From positions 3,224,001-3,288,000 of the forward strand of contig NC_026502.1 of the NCBI RefSeq assembly GCF_000182925.2: a DNA stretch of 64,000 nt. Reading direction: 5' to 3'. The DNA comes from Neurospora crassa OR74A (lineage: Eukaryota > Ascomycota > Sordariomycetes > Sordariales > Sordariaceae). A model generated the notes under the pieces. That model was not told the DNA's origin and made no database searches. It worked only from the letters and a program-made list of their open reading frames with translations. The position numbers were made by a program, and so were the translations under genes. Of this stretch, positions 12,471 through 23,983 are shown one piece after another. The first letter of the stretch is position 1. Each line of letters starts with the position of its first letter.

Positions 12471-15400
12471 TTCCAGAATGTCGGGTTGGTTTCTCACTCG
12501 GTTTGTTCCGGTTCCCGTGCTTGCTTCTCTCAACCCTTGTTGTTTATAACCGTTTGCAATGGAAGTATGTACTTCCTTCGAGAGAGAGGCAAACCAAATT
12601 CCACAGAGTCGTCAAAGCCCACCAACTGAGCAACTGGCAGGCTGGAGACCCTCTGAGGAATCTAGAACCGGTAAAGCGAAAAACAACAGAGAAGAATAAT
12701 AAAAAACGTGCGTAGGGGAAGGGGGGATGCCGAGGGGGGGACACGGGCGGCTATATAGAACGGTAGTAGTATAGTAAATGATGTGACATGATGGGCCCAA
12801 CGAGCAGCAGATCCTTTTACGTGTGCCGGATAGTAGTGTCACTATGTGGTACGGGTGCGTGCTGGTGGCGACGGCGGCAAGTAGGGTGGGCGGGAGGGCT
12901 GGCGGATCAGGAAGGGCAACTATTGACGGACGGAAGACCAGTCGTTGCCAGTTGGTGGTAGATGAGTTAGTTAGGTTGGTGAAAGATACTGTACACTAGT
13001 CTAGGTTGTAGTGTGGTATGAAAATATGGGAGAGAGGGAGGGTCTGAGGAGGGGAAGCGTTGTGGAAGCGCCATGAGCCATGCTCCTCCCATGCTCCTCC
13101 TCCTCCTCACACACACAACACCCGCCCAGCAACAACAACAACAACAACAACAACATTTTGAACTGACGGAGGACACACTCCTCGAAGCCCCGTCGCCGCG
13201 CGGTCCGTCATCCATGCCCCCGTCCTCGAGGCCATCCTACTATCCACATGCATTCCCCGACGGGAAGTCTAGGAGGAGCTGATGAAACCGAAATCGCACA
13301 GTAACCGGCAACACCCAACCGGTTCATTCCTGTTTGTCTGGATCGATCCAGTCGTGTGTGATGTATGACAAGCTCACAACTCATAAGAAAAGCCCCTCGG
13401 CCCCCCCTCCCTCCTCAGTACTTCCAGCTGGGCGTACAATCCCTTCCATTTCCCCTCTATTCCAATGTTCCTCGGTGACGACGACAAGGATATGGGGAAG
13501 AAAAGAAAAAAAAAAAAAAAAAAGAAGAAAAAAAAGAACAGAACAAGGGAACGCAAAGGATGGTGACACCACTGTGAACGCAGACGGACAAAGGTCTGTG
13601 GTTGGTTGGTTGGTTGGATTTTGGCCCTCTCTTCATCACCACGCCGCCGTCCATGAACTGTCCACCACCACAGTCCATCACCAACTGAACCCACCCCCGG
13701 CTCCCCTGTCGATGCCTTGTGTGTATGGTGCAGGCGCAAGCGCCCACACTGACCAATAGTAGCCACAGATTCTAGGATGCGGACGCTATGCGGGTACAAG
13801 TCACATCGCGTCTAATTCTTATTTTATACATAGAAACCGCACTTGGCCGAATTCGGGAGGTGGCTTGGAGGATGGGCGGGCGGCCCATCTTGGACACCTC
13901 AAGTCCCATCAGTTTTCCTGTTTATCGGTTGGATCTTCGAACTGATAGGCGCCGCAAGCTGAGACTCCTTCCCCCAGGGATCGATCCTCACTCGAACGGT
14001 TCTCGCCGCCGTCGCCGTCAAAAACAGCTTCAGAGAGAGACACACACACACACAACAGTGGAATGCCATGTTTCCCGCTGAACGCTGCATGTGTGGATGA
14101 ATCAATCGTCTTTTGCCATCCAATTCTTCTCCTCACGAGTCGACTTTATAAACGCTCATCTTCTCCTAGACTCCGGTGTCGTGAAACCTGTCGCATCAAT
14201 GTTTTTTTTTTTCCCTTTCCCACAGTATGTCCCCACATGGCCAAAAGTCGACCCAGTCTTTTCCCTTTTGCTCTTGTTCTTTTTTTTTCTTCCGAGGTAG
14301 GAAAGGGTTAGAAAGATCAGATGGTCATGAGGGCACATCATCTTCATTCGCCATCAGTGTAGTGTAGGATTACACTAGATGTCCCCGTGTTTAAAAATAC
14401 TTACCTACATACCTACCTTAGGCATGTGAACAGGAACGGAGTATCCTTACGTTAGCACGCCTTCGCCAGAAAGGAGAAGAAGAAGAAGAAGAAGAAGAAG
14501 AATAAGAGGTGGAAGTTTCCAAATTTGGCATCACAGGTGCACTGGAAGGTGAATATAGAGGATTACAAAAAAAAAAAAAACGTGCTGTCCAGGCCTTGTG
14601 TTAGTTGTCTGGGCACGGACGGACACGACGAGGGGCGAGACTTGGGTTGGGGAGAGACTTGAGCCGAGCCGAGAAACAACCACACCACCACCATCACCAC
14701 CACTATGTACCACCGATATACATTGACTGACGACGGATGAACCCTACACTATACTAAAGCTTCGGCTGCGGCTGAGATCCACATACATAAGCAGACCAGA
14801 CAGAGAGATCCGTACACAAGATACGGTGTCAAATGTCGGACGAGTGTGAGCCATCCAATCCCCCCCCCCCCCAAAATCTTCACTCCATGTCCCAACGTGT
14901 CAAACCCATGGCGTTCTCATGGCTGTTTTTTTCTTCTTCCGTCGGGCCGCAGTACTTAAGTCAATGCAGAAAATCTACACTAAGGTAGGAAGTCGATGGA
15001 AGGCCACGTAATGTACGATTACGTCCGTGGGCGTTGATGACGGACAGGGAATAATAATGATAATAATAATAATGACGAAAGCGCAAGAAGCGTGAAAGAA
15101 AGTACCACCGGGACCGGATGGCTTACTTTGCTGTGGCGTCGTTGTCGTCGTCGTCGTCGTCGTCCGTCGCATCGTTGGTTCCAGCCTATCCAGCTCGATC
15201 ATAGATAGTTTCTCGGTTGCCAAGATAGGATAGTTCCGATATGTCTTACAGCAGTCATCATTTGAGAGGGTATCTTCATCGCAAGTCGGGAGGCCGAAGC
15301 TCCGTCTGACTGCTGAGCATGTGGACTACCTACTCCCCCCGCCATCCAGCCTGATTACTCTTTTTCCGCCGAACGCGCCGATGAAATCCGACCAAGCTTC

Positions 15401-15815
15401 TATTTCAAGCACAGACGATTTGACCGCTCAAAGGGTTCGCTGTGTGTGCTGTGCAAGTGTTCCGCATGTCCTGACCACGTGGCTGGACGAGCCGCATTCG
15501 TTCATGACTTGTTATGTGCAGCTATCTCCAGTGGGATTGGTACGTTCAAATATAGACGAGTGGATGGTTAGCTTCCTTTTGCTGCAGTGGATGATCAAGT
15601 CTATCCCGTGATTTTGCTCTGCCATAATGTCAGATCATGACTGAAAGACGATTCCTTTTTTTTTTTTTTTTTTTTTTTTCCTATTATTACAGTCGGTCGT
15701 AGCTTGGGTATTGAGCGGTGATCTGATTGCTTGCTGCCACGCCGCCAAAACCAAGTTCTTTCGTTTCATACCCAAGAGCAGGTAAATAGTAGAGCGAGGA
15801 AATGGACTCCCCTTC
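12471..15815. other. 3.3-kb intergenic region rich in simple repeats
   Basis: The upstream side of the 701-aa protein gene and the 3' side of rrg9. It contains many simple tracts: a CAA repeat at 13130-13154, an A tract near 13505-13523, a GAA repeat at 14474-14502, a C tract near 14860-14872, ATA/ATG repeats near 15050-15075 and a T tract at about 15657-15679. No convincing gene. A long 5' leader for the left gene is possible. Confidence 0.5.
14474..14502. repeat. GAA trinucleotide microsatellite
   Basis: About nine GAA units in intergenic DNA, with no associated gene feature. Confidence 0.9.
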
Positions 15816-16805
15816 TCACAACAAGCTCCGATGCAGCTTGACATTCGCAATCTGGCGATCCTTGAACGTCTTCTCCTCCCCTTCCTTCCAGTATTTATTC
15901 GGTCTAATGCCTTGTTCCCGCCACTTCTTGGGCGGCTTCACGCCCAACTCGGCATACCTCTGCCAAATCTGCTTTCCACGCTTGAACCACCTCTCCTGGC
16001 GCTCAATCTCCTCTTCCGGGTCCGGCCGCCACTTGCTCTTGAGGATCCTGCGGATCGCCTCGGGCGACACCTGGAACTTGTTGGACAGCACTTCGGTCGT
16101 GTACTCCTCGGGGAACTGCTTATGCAGCGCCCGAATGCCCTCCAGCGCGTCGGGCGACAGCTTCTTGAGCGGCTTCCAGCCCTCAGGGAACTTTTCTTTC
16201 AAAGCGTTCTTCTGGTGTTGCCAGCTCTCTCGCCTGGGGTGGGCCGGGTTGTGCTTTTTGGGCTCCTCGAGTGACGCCCTCAGTTTTTGCTGCTGTTGCT
16301 CTTGCTTCCGCGCTTGCCTCTCGGCCTCGTCGGGCATCTCTTTGCCCATTTTGGCATAGAGTTCTCGACGCTCCTCTTCTGGTAGGTCTCTCCACCTGTT
16401 CTTCTTCTTTGTAGGCTCTGTGTGGTCTCCTTCTTCTTGCGATGCGTGCGCTCCGTGGTCTCGCCTGGCTTTTTTCAGCTCTCGAGGCTTGTGGTCTTGA
16501 CGTCTTGGAGGCTGCTCTCCCATCCAGTTCGGGTTGGCAGGAGCATGGGTTTTTCGGAAGAGCAGTTTTGGGGCTTTCGGTTTCTCTGTGGCCGTTGATG
16601 TCTCCTCGGAGACAGCCTCTGTGGAATCGCTTCGGGCAGCGCGCGTTGTGTGTAGAGATCGTGTATGAAAAGGTAGAGATGTAGTCATTTGCCGGCGGAA
16701 GCCAGGAAGCGCTCTTGGGGTGACTTGTTGAGATGAGGGTACTTGGATGTTGGCGACGTTTCGCACAAAGATCCGCAGCGCGGCGGTGTTGCAAGAGCAA
16801 CTCAT
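15816..16805 (-). CDS. RRG9: Mitochondrial Rrg9/neugrin-like protein
   Basis: Rrg9 in yeast is needed for respiratory growth and for maintaining the mitochondrial genome; vertebrate neugrin is linked to mitochondrial 16S rRNA. This single-exon gene encodes 329 aa from the ATG at 16805. Residues 1-60 look like a mitochondrial presequence ([20 protein letters not shown]). The family core is at about 190-290: an HTH-like segment ([20 protein letters not shown]) followed by [20 protein letters not shown] and the C-terminal [10 protein letters not shown]. The middle is a charged, Gln/Lys/Glu-rich linker. The length fits fungal members. It is divergent from the broken oxygenase gene starting at 17959. 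Confidence 0.9.
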   Translation of the reverse strand: MSCSCNTAALRIFVRNVANIQVPSSQQVTPRALPGFRRQMTTSLPFHTRSLHTTRAARSDSTEAVSEETSTATEKPKAPKLLFRKTHAPANPNWMGEQPPRRQDHKPRELKKARRDHGAHASQEEGDHTEPTKKKNRWRDLPEEERRELYAKMGKEMPDEAERQARKQEQQQQKLRASLEEPKKHNPAHPRRESWQHQKNALKEKFPEGWKPLKKLSPDALEGIRALHKQFPEEYTTEVLSNKFQVSPEAIRRILKSKWRPDPEEEIERQERWFKRGKQIWQRYAELGVKPPKKWREQGIRPNKYWKEGEEKTFKDRQIANVKLHRSLL

Positions 16806-17958
16806 TGTGATATGACGGGCAGTAATATTGAGGAAAAGGTAAAAGTGATTGTTTGGCTAGTCAAATTGATGGCGGCTCGATGGGAGAAGAGCCTGAGGTG
16901 AACGTGATGGCTTCAAGTCTTGCGGTTCTGGAAATTGTCCAAATGATGGCGACAAGGAACTTGAAACGATGATAAGATATCGACGTTGGCGGTTTTCGAA
17001 AAATTTCCCCAGGGTCCTCGGACGCCAGAGGCCTTGCTTCAAGTTGCCTGCCCACTGAAACTCATCCTTATGGGGCATTTTGTTAGCGTGCATCGGTCTC
17101 CCTAGCACTGGCGCCCCACCAGCGCCCCGTTTTCCTTATCTAGTATAAGTCTTATCAGTAACGCCTCACTGCGTCAACTCTGCCCTGGTTGCTGACAGTT
17201 TCTAGCATCGTTTACTTTGTGTAACCTCAAGCTTGAAGCTGTCGTGATCGTCTCAACCAAGACCGCTGACACTCTTCAATTTTATGTTGATGGCTTCAAC
17301 TCCTCACCATAACACAAGAGGACCGTGGACTGCATCTGGCCTCGGGCCATGCTGGGATGTCTTCCCTTGAGATCACCAAAATGTGGGGAAGATGGCATCA
17401 ATGAATCCCTCAACCATCATTGCTCCACGGCATACAACCATAACTTGGAGCGGGGATACATGTCAAGTGAATATCTGCATAGTACAGCTTACCGTTACTG
17501 GTTAACAGACAAAGTAGTTGCCAAAACAACTTATTCTACTCCGGCTCTTCTACCCTACATCGACGTGGACATCGCAGTCCCGACTATCAACAGTGAAGAC
17601 CTCACCGAGAAAAACGACCTGTTGCCCCAAACAGTTCTTGGTATTTGATATCATATTGATCTCATCCCAACGAGGCCAAAGTTAAAACAATTCTGCCACT
17701 TATCTTGTCGGATTTCTCTCACTGGTTCCGGGTTCTCAGTGCCAACAGAGACAGACAAGTTCGCCTAGTCAAGCTTCCAAGTGGGAAAATGTCTCCTCGA
17801 AATTGTCACAACTTGAGTCTCTGCTTAAAGAGCTTCGAACCACCATCTGATCACGACTCCGGCTTACTGTTCACATCTCGATTTTACACTTTTAAAGTCT
17901 TGTTCAGAAAGTAACCCATAGTTTCCATTGAAACCTACAAGAAGACACCTACCTCAAC
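16806..17958. other. Divergent promoter region between rrg9 and the oxygenase pseudogene
   Basis: A 1.15-kb gap between divergent transcription units. The short open frames here (for example around 17325-17648) lack an ATG at their 5' end and family similarity, so no gene is called. Confidence 0.55.
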
Positions 17959-19649
17959 ATGTGCTCCAACAACAACAACAACCCCAACCGCAAGAACATC
18001 TGGGGCTACACCTTCAACTGGACCCCTTCCCACCTCACTTCCACCGACCTCCACCCTCTCACCCTCTCCTACGACAAACTGACCGATGACTGTCTAGACG
18101 AAATCGACGCCCTCGGACTTCTCTCTTCCTCCTCCTCTTCCTCCTCCTCATCCAAGTCCTCCCCTTCCCAAAATAGCCATCAATGCCCCCTGCACCACTA
18201 CCAACCCATCGACTTCCTCCACCTCCTCCTAACCCACCACCCCTCCTCTCCCTCCCTCTCCACCCTCTGGACACACCTAACCACCATCCCCGCCTGGGTC
18301 TCCTACCCGTCCATCGTGCGCGGCCAAGCGGTCTTTTACCGGTACGTCGGGCCCGCCATCACTTCCTTGACTTTCCATTCTCTCTTGGGGGGGGGGATGG
18401 CTTCAGCGCGTGTGGTCGAGACACTAGCAAGAACAGGGGGGGTTCGGGACGCGAGTGGCTAGACGGAGATTACTGGAGACGTTTCAGCATATTTTGGATG
18501 TTACTGAGGGGGTGGGGTCTATGGACCCTAGTGGTGGTGGTGGTGGTGGTAATCATTGGGGTGACGAAAGTGGTAGTGATGGGGGAAGGGGGTGGAAAAG
18601 TACGGTCCGAGTGAGGTTTTTGCATGGGATGGTGAGGAGGAGGAGGATCATGACTTTGGGGTTGGCTGCTCGGGATGATAGGGATGGGAATGGAGGAAAA
18701 GGAGGAAAAGGAGGAAGAGGAGAAAGAGGGTACTGGGACTCACGCAAAAATGGGGAATCCCAATCAACGACCTAGACAGCATCGCCACCATTGCCTCCTT
18801 TTCCTCGGCCCTCATCTGGATGGGCCTACCCCGTCAAGGCATCTTTTTGACCTCACCAGAGATCGAGGATTACTTGGCCTTGTGGCGGTACGTCGCTTAT
18901 CTGATTGGCGTGCCCGACACCATCACCATCACTTTACCCTCTTCTTCCGGTGGGCATGGGCAGCAGAAAATCATCATACCCTTCGGAGGCGCCCAGGAGG
19001 CCAAGGTGGTGATGGAGTCAATCGTGCTTTTCGGAACTCAGCCATCCCAGCGAGACGTCCGCCGTGCTGGCCAACAACATCATCGCCTCCTTGGCGAACC
19101 AGCCACCCCTGCGCAGCTCCGAGTCGTTCTTGCGGGCGCAGGCGTACTGGTTGAACGGCTCCAGTCTGTGCAAAGCCTTGCATATCCCGAAGCCGGGAGT
19201 GTGGTATACCATGTTGGTTATCAGTCAGTGTTTGTTTTTCATGGTGTTTTGTTATTCAAGGCAGGCGCATTATCTTTTGTTGAAATGGGTCCCGTCATGG
19301 GGTGGTGGACCCCAGAATGATGGGACTGAAGAAGTTGTTACTGGGGAGGAAAGGTATAAGAGGGTGAGAAGGTGGATGAGGAGGAGCGTGGTTGTTGAGA
19401 TGGCAGGTGGGAAGGAGGCGGGGTTTGGGTTTGAGTGGGTGCCGGAATGGGAAAAGTATACGGGCTCTGAGAGGGGTGGGGAGGAGGGAGGAGGTGGGAA
19501 GGGGAAGAAGAAGAACGGGTTGGAGGGACTGGATTGCTAGCAGGAATGGTGGCTCTGAGTTTAGGAGTTTTAAGGCGTTTTTGGTTGCGAGTACAGTTCT
19601 GGGGTACCTTGTCTGTGTTGGAGTTAAAGGGTTGTTGTTTCGTCGATGA
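17959..19649 (+). pseudogene. Frameshifted MpaB-type (DUF2236) oxygenase gene
   Basis: The family contains ER-bound heme oxygenases such as MpaB and its bacterial latex-clearing relatives. Family sequence is spread over several frames. Frame 1 from the ATG at 17959 gives GQAVFYRYVGPAITSLTFHS and VVETLARTGG, then reaches a stop at 18460-18462. The continuation (VARRRLLETFQHILDVTEG) is one frame over, as if a seven-G run at about 18436-18442 had one extra G. A second shift in the purine-rich stretch at about 18690-18735 returns to frame 1 (QKWGIPINDLDSIATIASF; GLPRQGIFLTSPEIEDYLAL). A third near 19045-19052 gives LANNIIASLANQPPLRSSES and RAQAYWLNGSSLCKAL. A fourth, near 19500-19540, would be needed to reach the hydrophobic C-terminus (FKAFLVASTVLGYLVC). 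No splice pair explains these. Either the gene is dead in this strain or the assembly has indel errors. Confidence 0.75.
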
Positions 19650-20279
19650 TGGTCTAGGCTGGGGCCCTTTGGATTGGCGTATTGCTGGGTTTTGCATATC
19701 ATTGTTGGGAATCGACGACGTTGTCAAAACTCAGGTTCATGATCATGATATCAGGGAAATGGTGATGAACTTGCGGGATAATCTAATCTACCAACGAAAG
19801 GTGGAAGAGATAGCTAGAGCCATAGTCGGTTGTCCGCCAAGCACACCTGTCATGTCACTATAGAACAGCATAAATGTTTACATGCTAGAGTTGATAGCTA
19901 TGCACTAGTTTGACTGTATTTGTGTACTATCAAATGCTCTCAGTCCATGAGACCTATGCTCCAGACTAGAGACCGGATGAAATCTTGCAAACCCAATTTT
20001 TGTTTACCCTTTACAAATATGCAAACATGCTTTGATAACGCCCGTGACTTGCCTTCCTCTGACCCCATCCACTTTGTGCGAATGCTGGTAATGGTGAAGA
20101 ATATGTTGCTCGTCCAGTACATCCGGTAACACCAACCCCTAAACGCCCACGCCCGCCAACCTTGACATCCGATTATGTGACTGATCCCTTCCTTGCGTTA
20201 CAAAAAGGTGGATAAGATATGATTAGAATCGTTCAAAGAGAGTTTGAAAAGAAAAGAAAGAAGTTGCTGATCCGCTCGC
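19650..20279. other. Convergent intergenic region
   Basis: A 630-bp gap between the oxygenase relic and the convergent calcipressin gene. Nothing recognisable apart from presumed 3' UTR. Confidence 0.55.
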
Positions 20280-21227
20280 TCAAGCATAATGCATCAACTC
20301 GACGGGCGGCCTCGCGGTATGCGCAAAGATAGGTCTCGTCCTGGGCGAGTCCGACACAGGGCTCATGTCGATATCGCCATCGGCATCCGCCTCATCCGTC
20401 ATATCGTCGACGGTGACACAAGGCAAGTCGACTGCCGGGCCGTTAGCCTTGCCATTGCTAGTCTGAGCCTTCTTCTCAGGCTGGAAGATGAGCGTCGAGC
20501 TACGACTCCTGTTCTTCCTCGCACCCTCCTTGAAGTCGCCACCGGCACCGGGCCTGCTGCTGCTGCCGCCATCGGAAGCCGGGGAAACGGGGGCCTTGAC
20601 ATCGGCATCGATGCCGTTGGGGTTGTTGTGGTGCCTCAGCTTGGCAAGGGCCTCGGCGAGATCCTCGGCGTGCACCATGGTGTTGGGAGCATCCTCCATG
20701 CGCTGCTCCCAGTCGTGGGGAGGGCTCGGGGGCGGGCTGATGAAGAAGAGCTTGCCGGCATCGGGCAGAGCCAGATGCTTGTCGGCGGCGGATACGTCGA
20801 TGGGGGTGGGCTGACCAAAGTAGACGCGGCAGCGCTCGCCAAGGATGGCCTCACCGTCCCAGACGGAGCGGACGGCAATAGCGGCTTGCTCGTCAAAGAA
20901 GGTGACGATGATGCGGCGGAAAGACTTGAGCGGCGACCAGGCGAAGATGGGTGCCGTTTGGCTGATGAGGTCGCGGATGGTCTGGAGGTTGTCGGCGGAG
21001 AAGACGTCGAGCGAGTTGATGTTTGTGAAGATGAGCGTGTTGGAAGGCGGCGTGGGCTGGCTGAGAGGAGGAAGGTTGGAGAGATCGAGGCTGAGAGACG
21101 AGCCTTTCCTCGAGGAGCGGCCGGTGGAGGATCGCGAGAGGGAAGCAGGGCGGAGATCGGGGGACTGCTGGAGCGACTGCTCGCTGGGCACTTGTTGCTG
21201 TTGTTGCTGTTGTTGTTGGGGCTCCAT
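20280..21227 (-). CDS. rcn-1: Calcipressin (regulator of calcineurin, RCAN family)
   Basis: RCAN proteins bind calcineurin and tune Ca2+-dependent dephosphorylation in the cytosol. The gene is a single exon of 315 aa from the ATG at 21227. After a poly-Gln and Ser/Arg-rich N-terminus there is an RRM-like fold at about residues 62-138 (NTLIFTNINSLDVFSADNLQ; RRIIVTFFDEQAAIAVRSVW; CRVYFGQ). The family hallmark FISPPPSPP follows at about 160-168 and the calcineurin-binding LPCVTVDD motif at about 269-276. The middle and C-terminal parts are disordered and acidic. Fungal members are usually 200-320 aa, so it looks complete. The symbol follows the Neurospora name for this family. Confidence 0.93.
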   Translation of the reverse strand: MEPQQQQQQQQQVPSEQSLQQSPDLRPASLSRSSTGRSSRKGSSLSLDLSNLPPLSQPTPPSNTLIFTNINSLDVFSADNLQTIRDLISQTAPIFAWSPLKSFRRIIVTFFDEQAAIAVRSVWDGEAILGERCRVYFGQPTPIDVSAADKHLALPDAGKLFFISPPPSPPHDWEQRMEDAPNTMVHAEDLAEALAKLRHHNNPNGIDADVKAPVSPASDGGSSSRPGAGGDFKEGARKNRSRSSTLIFQPEKKAQTSNGKANGPAVDLPCVTVDDMTDEADADGDIDMSPVSDSPRTRPIFAHTARPPVELMHYA

Positions 21228-21684
21228 CGTGATGGTTGTGATTGTGTTGTGGTGGTTAGAAGCTGTTGATGTAATAGCGGCGGGGGGACTTGGCTATTCA
21301 GTGCTCGAGTTGGGCGCACTAGGTGATGGGTTACAGATAGTGGTGTATGTAGTATGGTAGGAGAAAAGCTCGAGTTATTGAGGAGAAAAGGCAGGAGAGA
21401 GTTGGATGGGTATCCGCGATGTGTTTATATTTGCGGTGATGGTTGATGATCGAAAACGGAAGGTCGGGTTGTTGGAGGAACAGAATGGAAGGCAAGCACG
21501 CAGTTTAAGAATCGTTGGCGATAACAGCAGCAGCGGCACAGCGGAGTCGGCGTGCGTGTACGGGCATAGTAGGGCAGCCACCTACCTCTAGGAATGCAAG
21601 GCACCCGACGTTTGAATGCCCTCTGCGGTGAAACGGAAGAGGCGCCCGGCGGGGGCGTGCATGCCGCCCGTGTGAATTACAGTA
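21228..21684. other. Promoter side of the calcipressin gene up to the transposon
   Basis: Presumed promoter and 5' leader of the gene reading left. GC content is normal up to the TA at 21683-21684 that marks the transposon insertion point. No gene seen. Confidence 0.55.
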
Positions 21685-23983
21685 CAGTAGAAACCTCTGT
21701 TCGTGCATGTAATCCGGGCAGCCATTTCCCATGCATTTAGAGGGCCCATGCATTTACATTCCTATGCCAAGACTAGCTATAATTACCACCATAAATCGAC
21801 CAGAATCACCAGAATCCTTCCAAAATAGGATAAATTTAAAGCTATTTACACATTTAGGGATCCGGGTAATCACCTTCTTTACTTAAATTAATATACTTCC
21901 CCTTATAAAAGTCTAGAAGAGTAGTCTATTTAATACGTAATATAACGTATACTTCCACCTTCCTTTTTATTCTTCTAAATACCTATACGTTATTAAAATC
22001 AAGTATATCCTTTTTAACTACCCAATTAAATAAATCAACAATATTTAGTACTACCTCCTTAGCGCTAATAATAGGAGGTAGAATAAATTCTCTATTGTCC
22101 TCTTTGTTTTTAGTAGTATAAATATTTTAAGTTTTAATTAATTAATTATTTACAACGTAATTAAATACTTCCTCTATAATAATAGGTTTACTAGGTACCT
22201 CGTCTTTATTAATAGAATTTATAAAATTAACTAAATCTATCCTCTCTTTAACCCTCGTTATTACCTTCTTAAAAACCTTTTTAAAGTTATCCGGCCTATT
22301 TTCGAGGAAGCTACGAAGGTCCAAACTCTCCTTTAGGCCCAATATAGTAAACTTCTTTTAGCAATTAATAATAGTCTATCTTTTAATTCTATTATATTAA
22401 GTATTCAAAACCCAATTAAAGGTATACCGTAAGTTTATTTCTTTAAAGGGGTCCTACCCTTTATTACTAACTTTAAGGTATAGTTATTTAAAATAGTAAT
22501 AATAGTAGTATAATTTAAAGGAATTAATAATACCCTAATTTATAGGTTAATATATAGATGTAACGTTGGGGGGTAGGTATATAATTGTAATAATAGAAGG
22601 GGAAGGCACTAAAGTTAAATTTATTTGATAATTAGAAAAATTATTAAGGATAAGTATAATCCGTTAACTAGGCTTTTTGCGGTTATAATAAGTATAAAAG
22701 GATTATAACTATTTTACTATAATTATACTTATTATCTATACCTTTTTATTATACTTCTATACTATTCTAGTAGTATTGTAATTAAATTACTTTAAAGTAT
22801 AAAGTACCTTTACCTTGCCTATTACCTATATTTTAAATTAATTGTTATTGGTATTGTTCGTTGTAAAGGTAAGAGATATATATAATTTATTACGTTTGGT
22901 ACTAGGTTTAATTTAATTGGATAAACCGAAGTTTGGAGTATAGCGTTAGAAGAGCCTAGTTTTATTTATATTGTATTGGTTACCCCGTAGGAAGTTCGCT
23001 ACGAAATTTCGTAGTTTAATTATTTATTTAAGCATATAGGGATCTTTAATAGGTATAGAAATAGCTTTATTAGCGAAAGTATTCTTAAAGAGATTGTACC
23101 GGCGGTGAAAGAGGGTATACTATTTTTTGCTAAAGTATAGTACTATATAGGAGTTCGTTAGTTTATTGTTTCGGGCTTTTAGGTATTAAAGCTATAAATC
23201 CCTAATTTTTTACTATAGAATTTCGATAAAGGTATTAAATCCCCGAATTTCAATACCGATTTACTACTAATAGAGTAAGTACTCTAAAATTAGCTATTCT
23301 CCCTTATGTATGTAGGAAGCTTATAATTATTAAGAGTCGAAATTATTAAATTGTAGGTTGAATTTCTTATTAAAATAATACGAGATTATATATTGTAGGA
23401 AGGAGAGATCTTATTTCTATTTAATTTATAAGGCGGTAGTACTTTGGTTAGGGTGGGGAATTTTGTTGTAGAACTACTTTTAAAATAGGAGTTTTTATAT
23501 TTATATAAGGGATTTTTAATTTGTAAGTTCGTAGCGTTTGGGGGGCGCCTTCTTTCTACTATACGCTATAATTTTTTAAGGAAGTTACTATATAGTAAAT
23601 TTATTAGCGATAGGACTTTTAAAGGCAATAAAGGGAGGGGATTTTAATTACTTATATATGCTAATACCCTAGTAATATTATAATTTACCTAATATAGTGT
23701 AATATGGTGGTTAATTTAGTAAAAAATCGGGAATTTTGGCAGTCTTACTATACCTGTTAGATTAGAAATTGGACCAGAAGTGCCACCTGTTGGGGGGGCT
23801 GTCAGGGCTGTTAAGGGCTGTCAAGGACCGTCAAACTGTATATCTACTAATTTAGCGGGCCGCCAGATGTGCAAATATGCATTTTAGCACTTGCCCATAC
23901 TAAATAATTGCGGACTGGCAGTTGCTAGCATTTAGAGGGTGTTATGCATTATCAGGTGCATGCACGAGCAGGGGTTTCTACTG
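21685..23983. mobile_element. RIP-mutated Tc1/mariner element, pogo/Fot1-like
   Basis: A 2299-bp relic. It begins CAGTAGAAACC at 21685 and ends with the inverse, GGTTTCTACTG, at 23983. The ends match over about 25 bp with two differences, both C/T transitions. A TA dinucleotide flanks each side (21683-21684 and 23984-23985), as expected for Tc1/mariner target duplication; the CAGT ends and length point to the pogo/Fot1 group. The interior from about 21775 to 23735 is strongly AT-rich, dominated by TpA, with stops in all frames, as RIP leaves it. No transposase can be read, so the family call rests on ends and target site alone. A copy of GCATTTAGAGGG lies near each end (21733-21744 and 23928-23939) in direct orientation. 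Four 9-10-bp tandem units like GGGCTGTCAA lie at 23796-23834. Confidence 0.8.
23796..23834. repeat. Subterminal tandem repeats of the Tc1/mariner relic
   Basis: Four imperfect 9-10-bp units (GGGCTGTCA, GGGCTGTTAA, GGGCTGTCAA, GGACCGTCAA) sit inside the right end of the element. Subterminal repeats are common transposase-binding regions in DNA transposons; that role is inferred. Confidence 0.6.

Noticed and set aside
17325-17648. Plus-strand open frame of 107 codons between rrg9 and the oxygenase relic
   Set aside because: Starts with GTG, no homology and no splice partner.
18361-19649. Introns as explanation for the frame changes in the oxygenase gene
   Set aside because: Conserved family sequence continues within a few codons on both sides of each break, leaving no room for a spliceosomal intron.
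22142-22342. Minus-strand open frame of 66 codons inside the AT-rich relic
   Set aside because: Lies in RIP-mutated DNA, has no transposase motif; open by chance.
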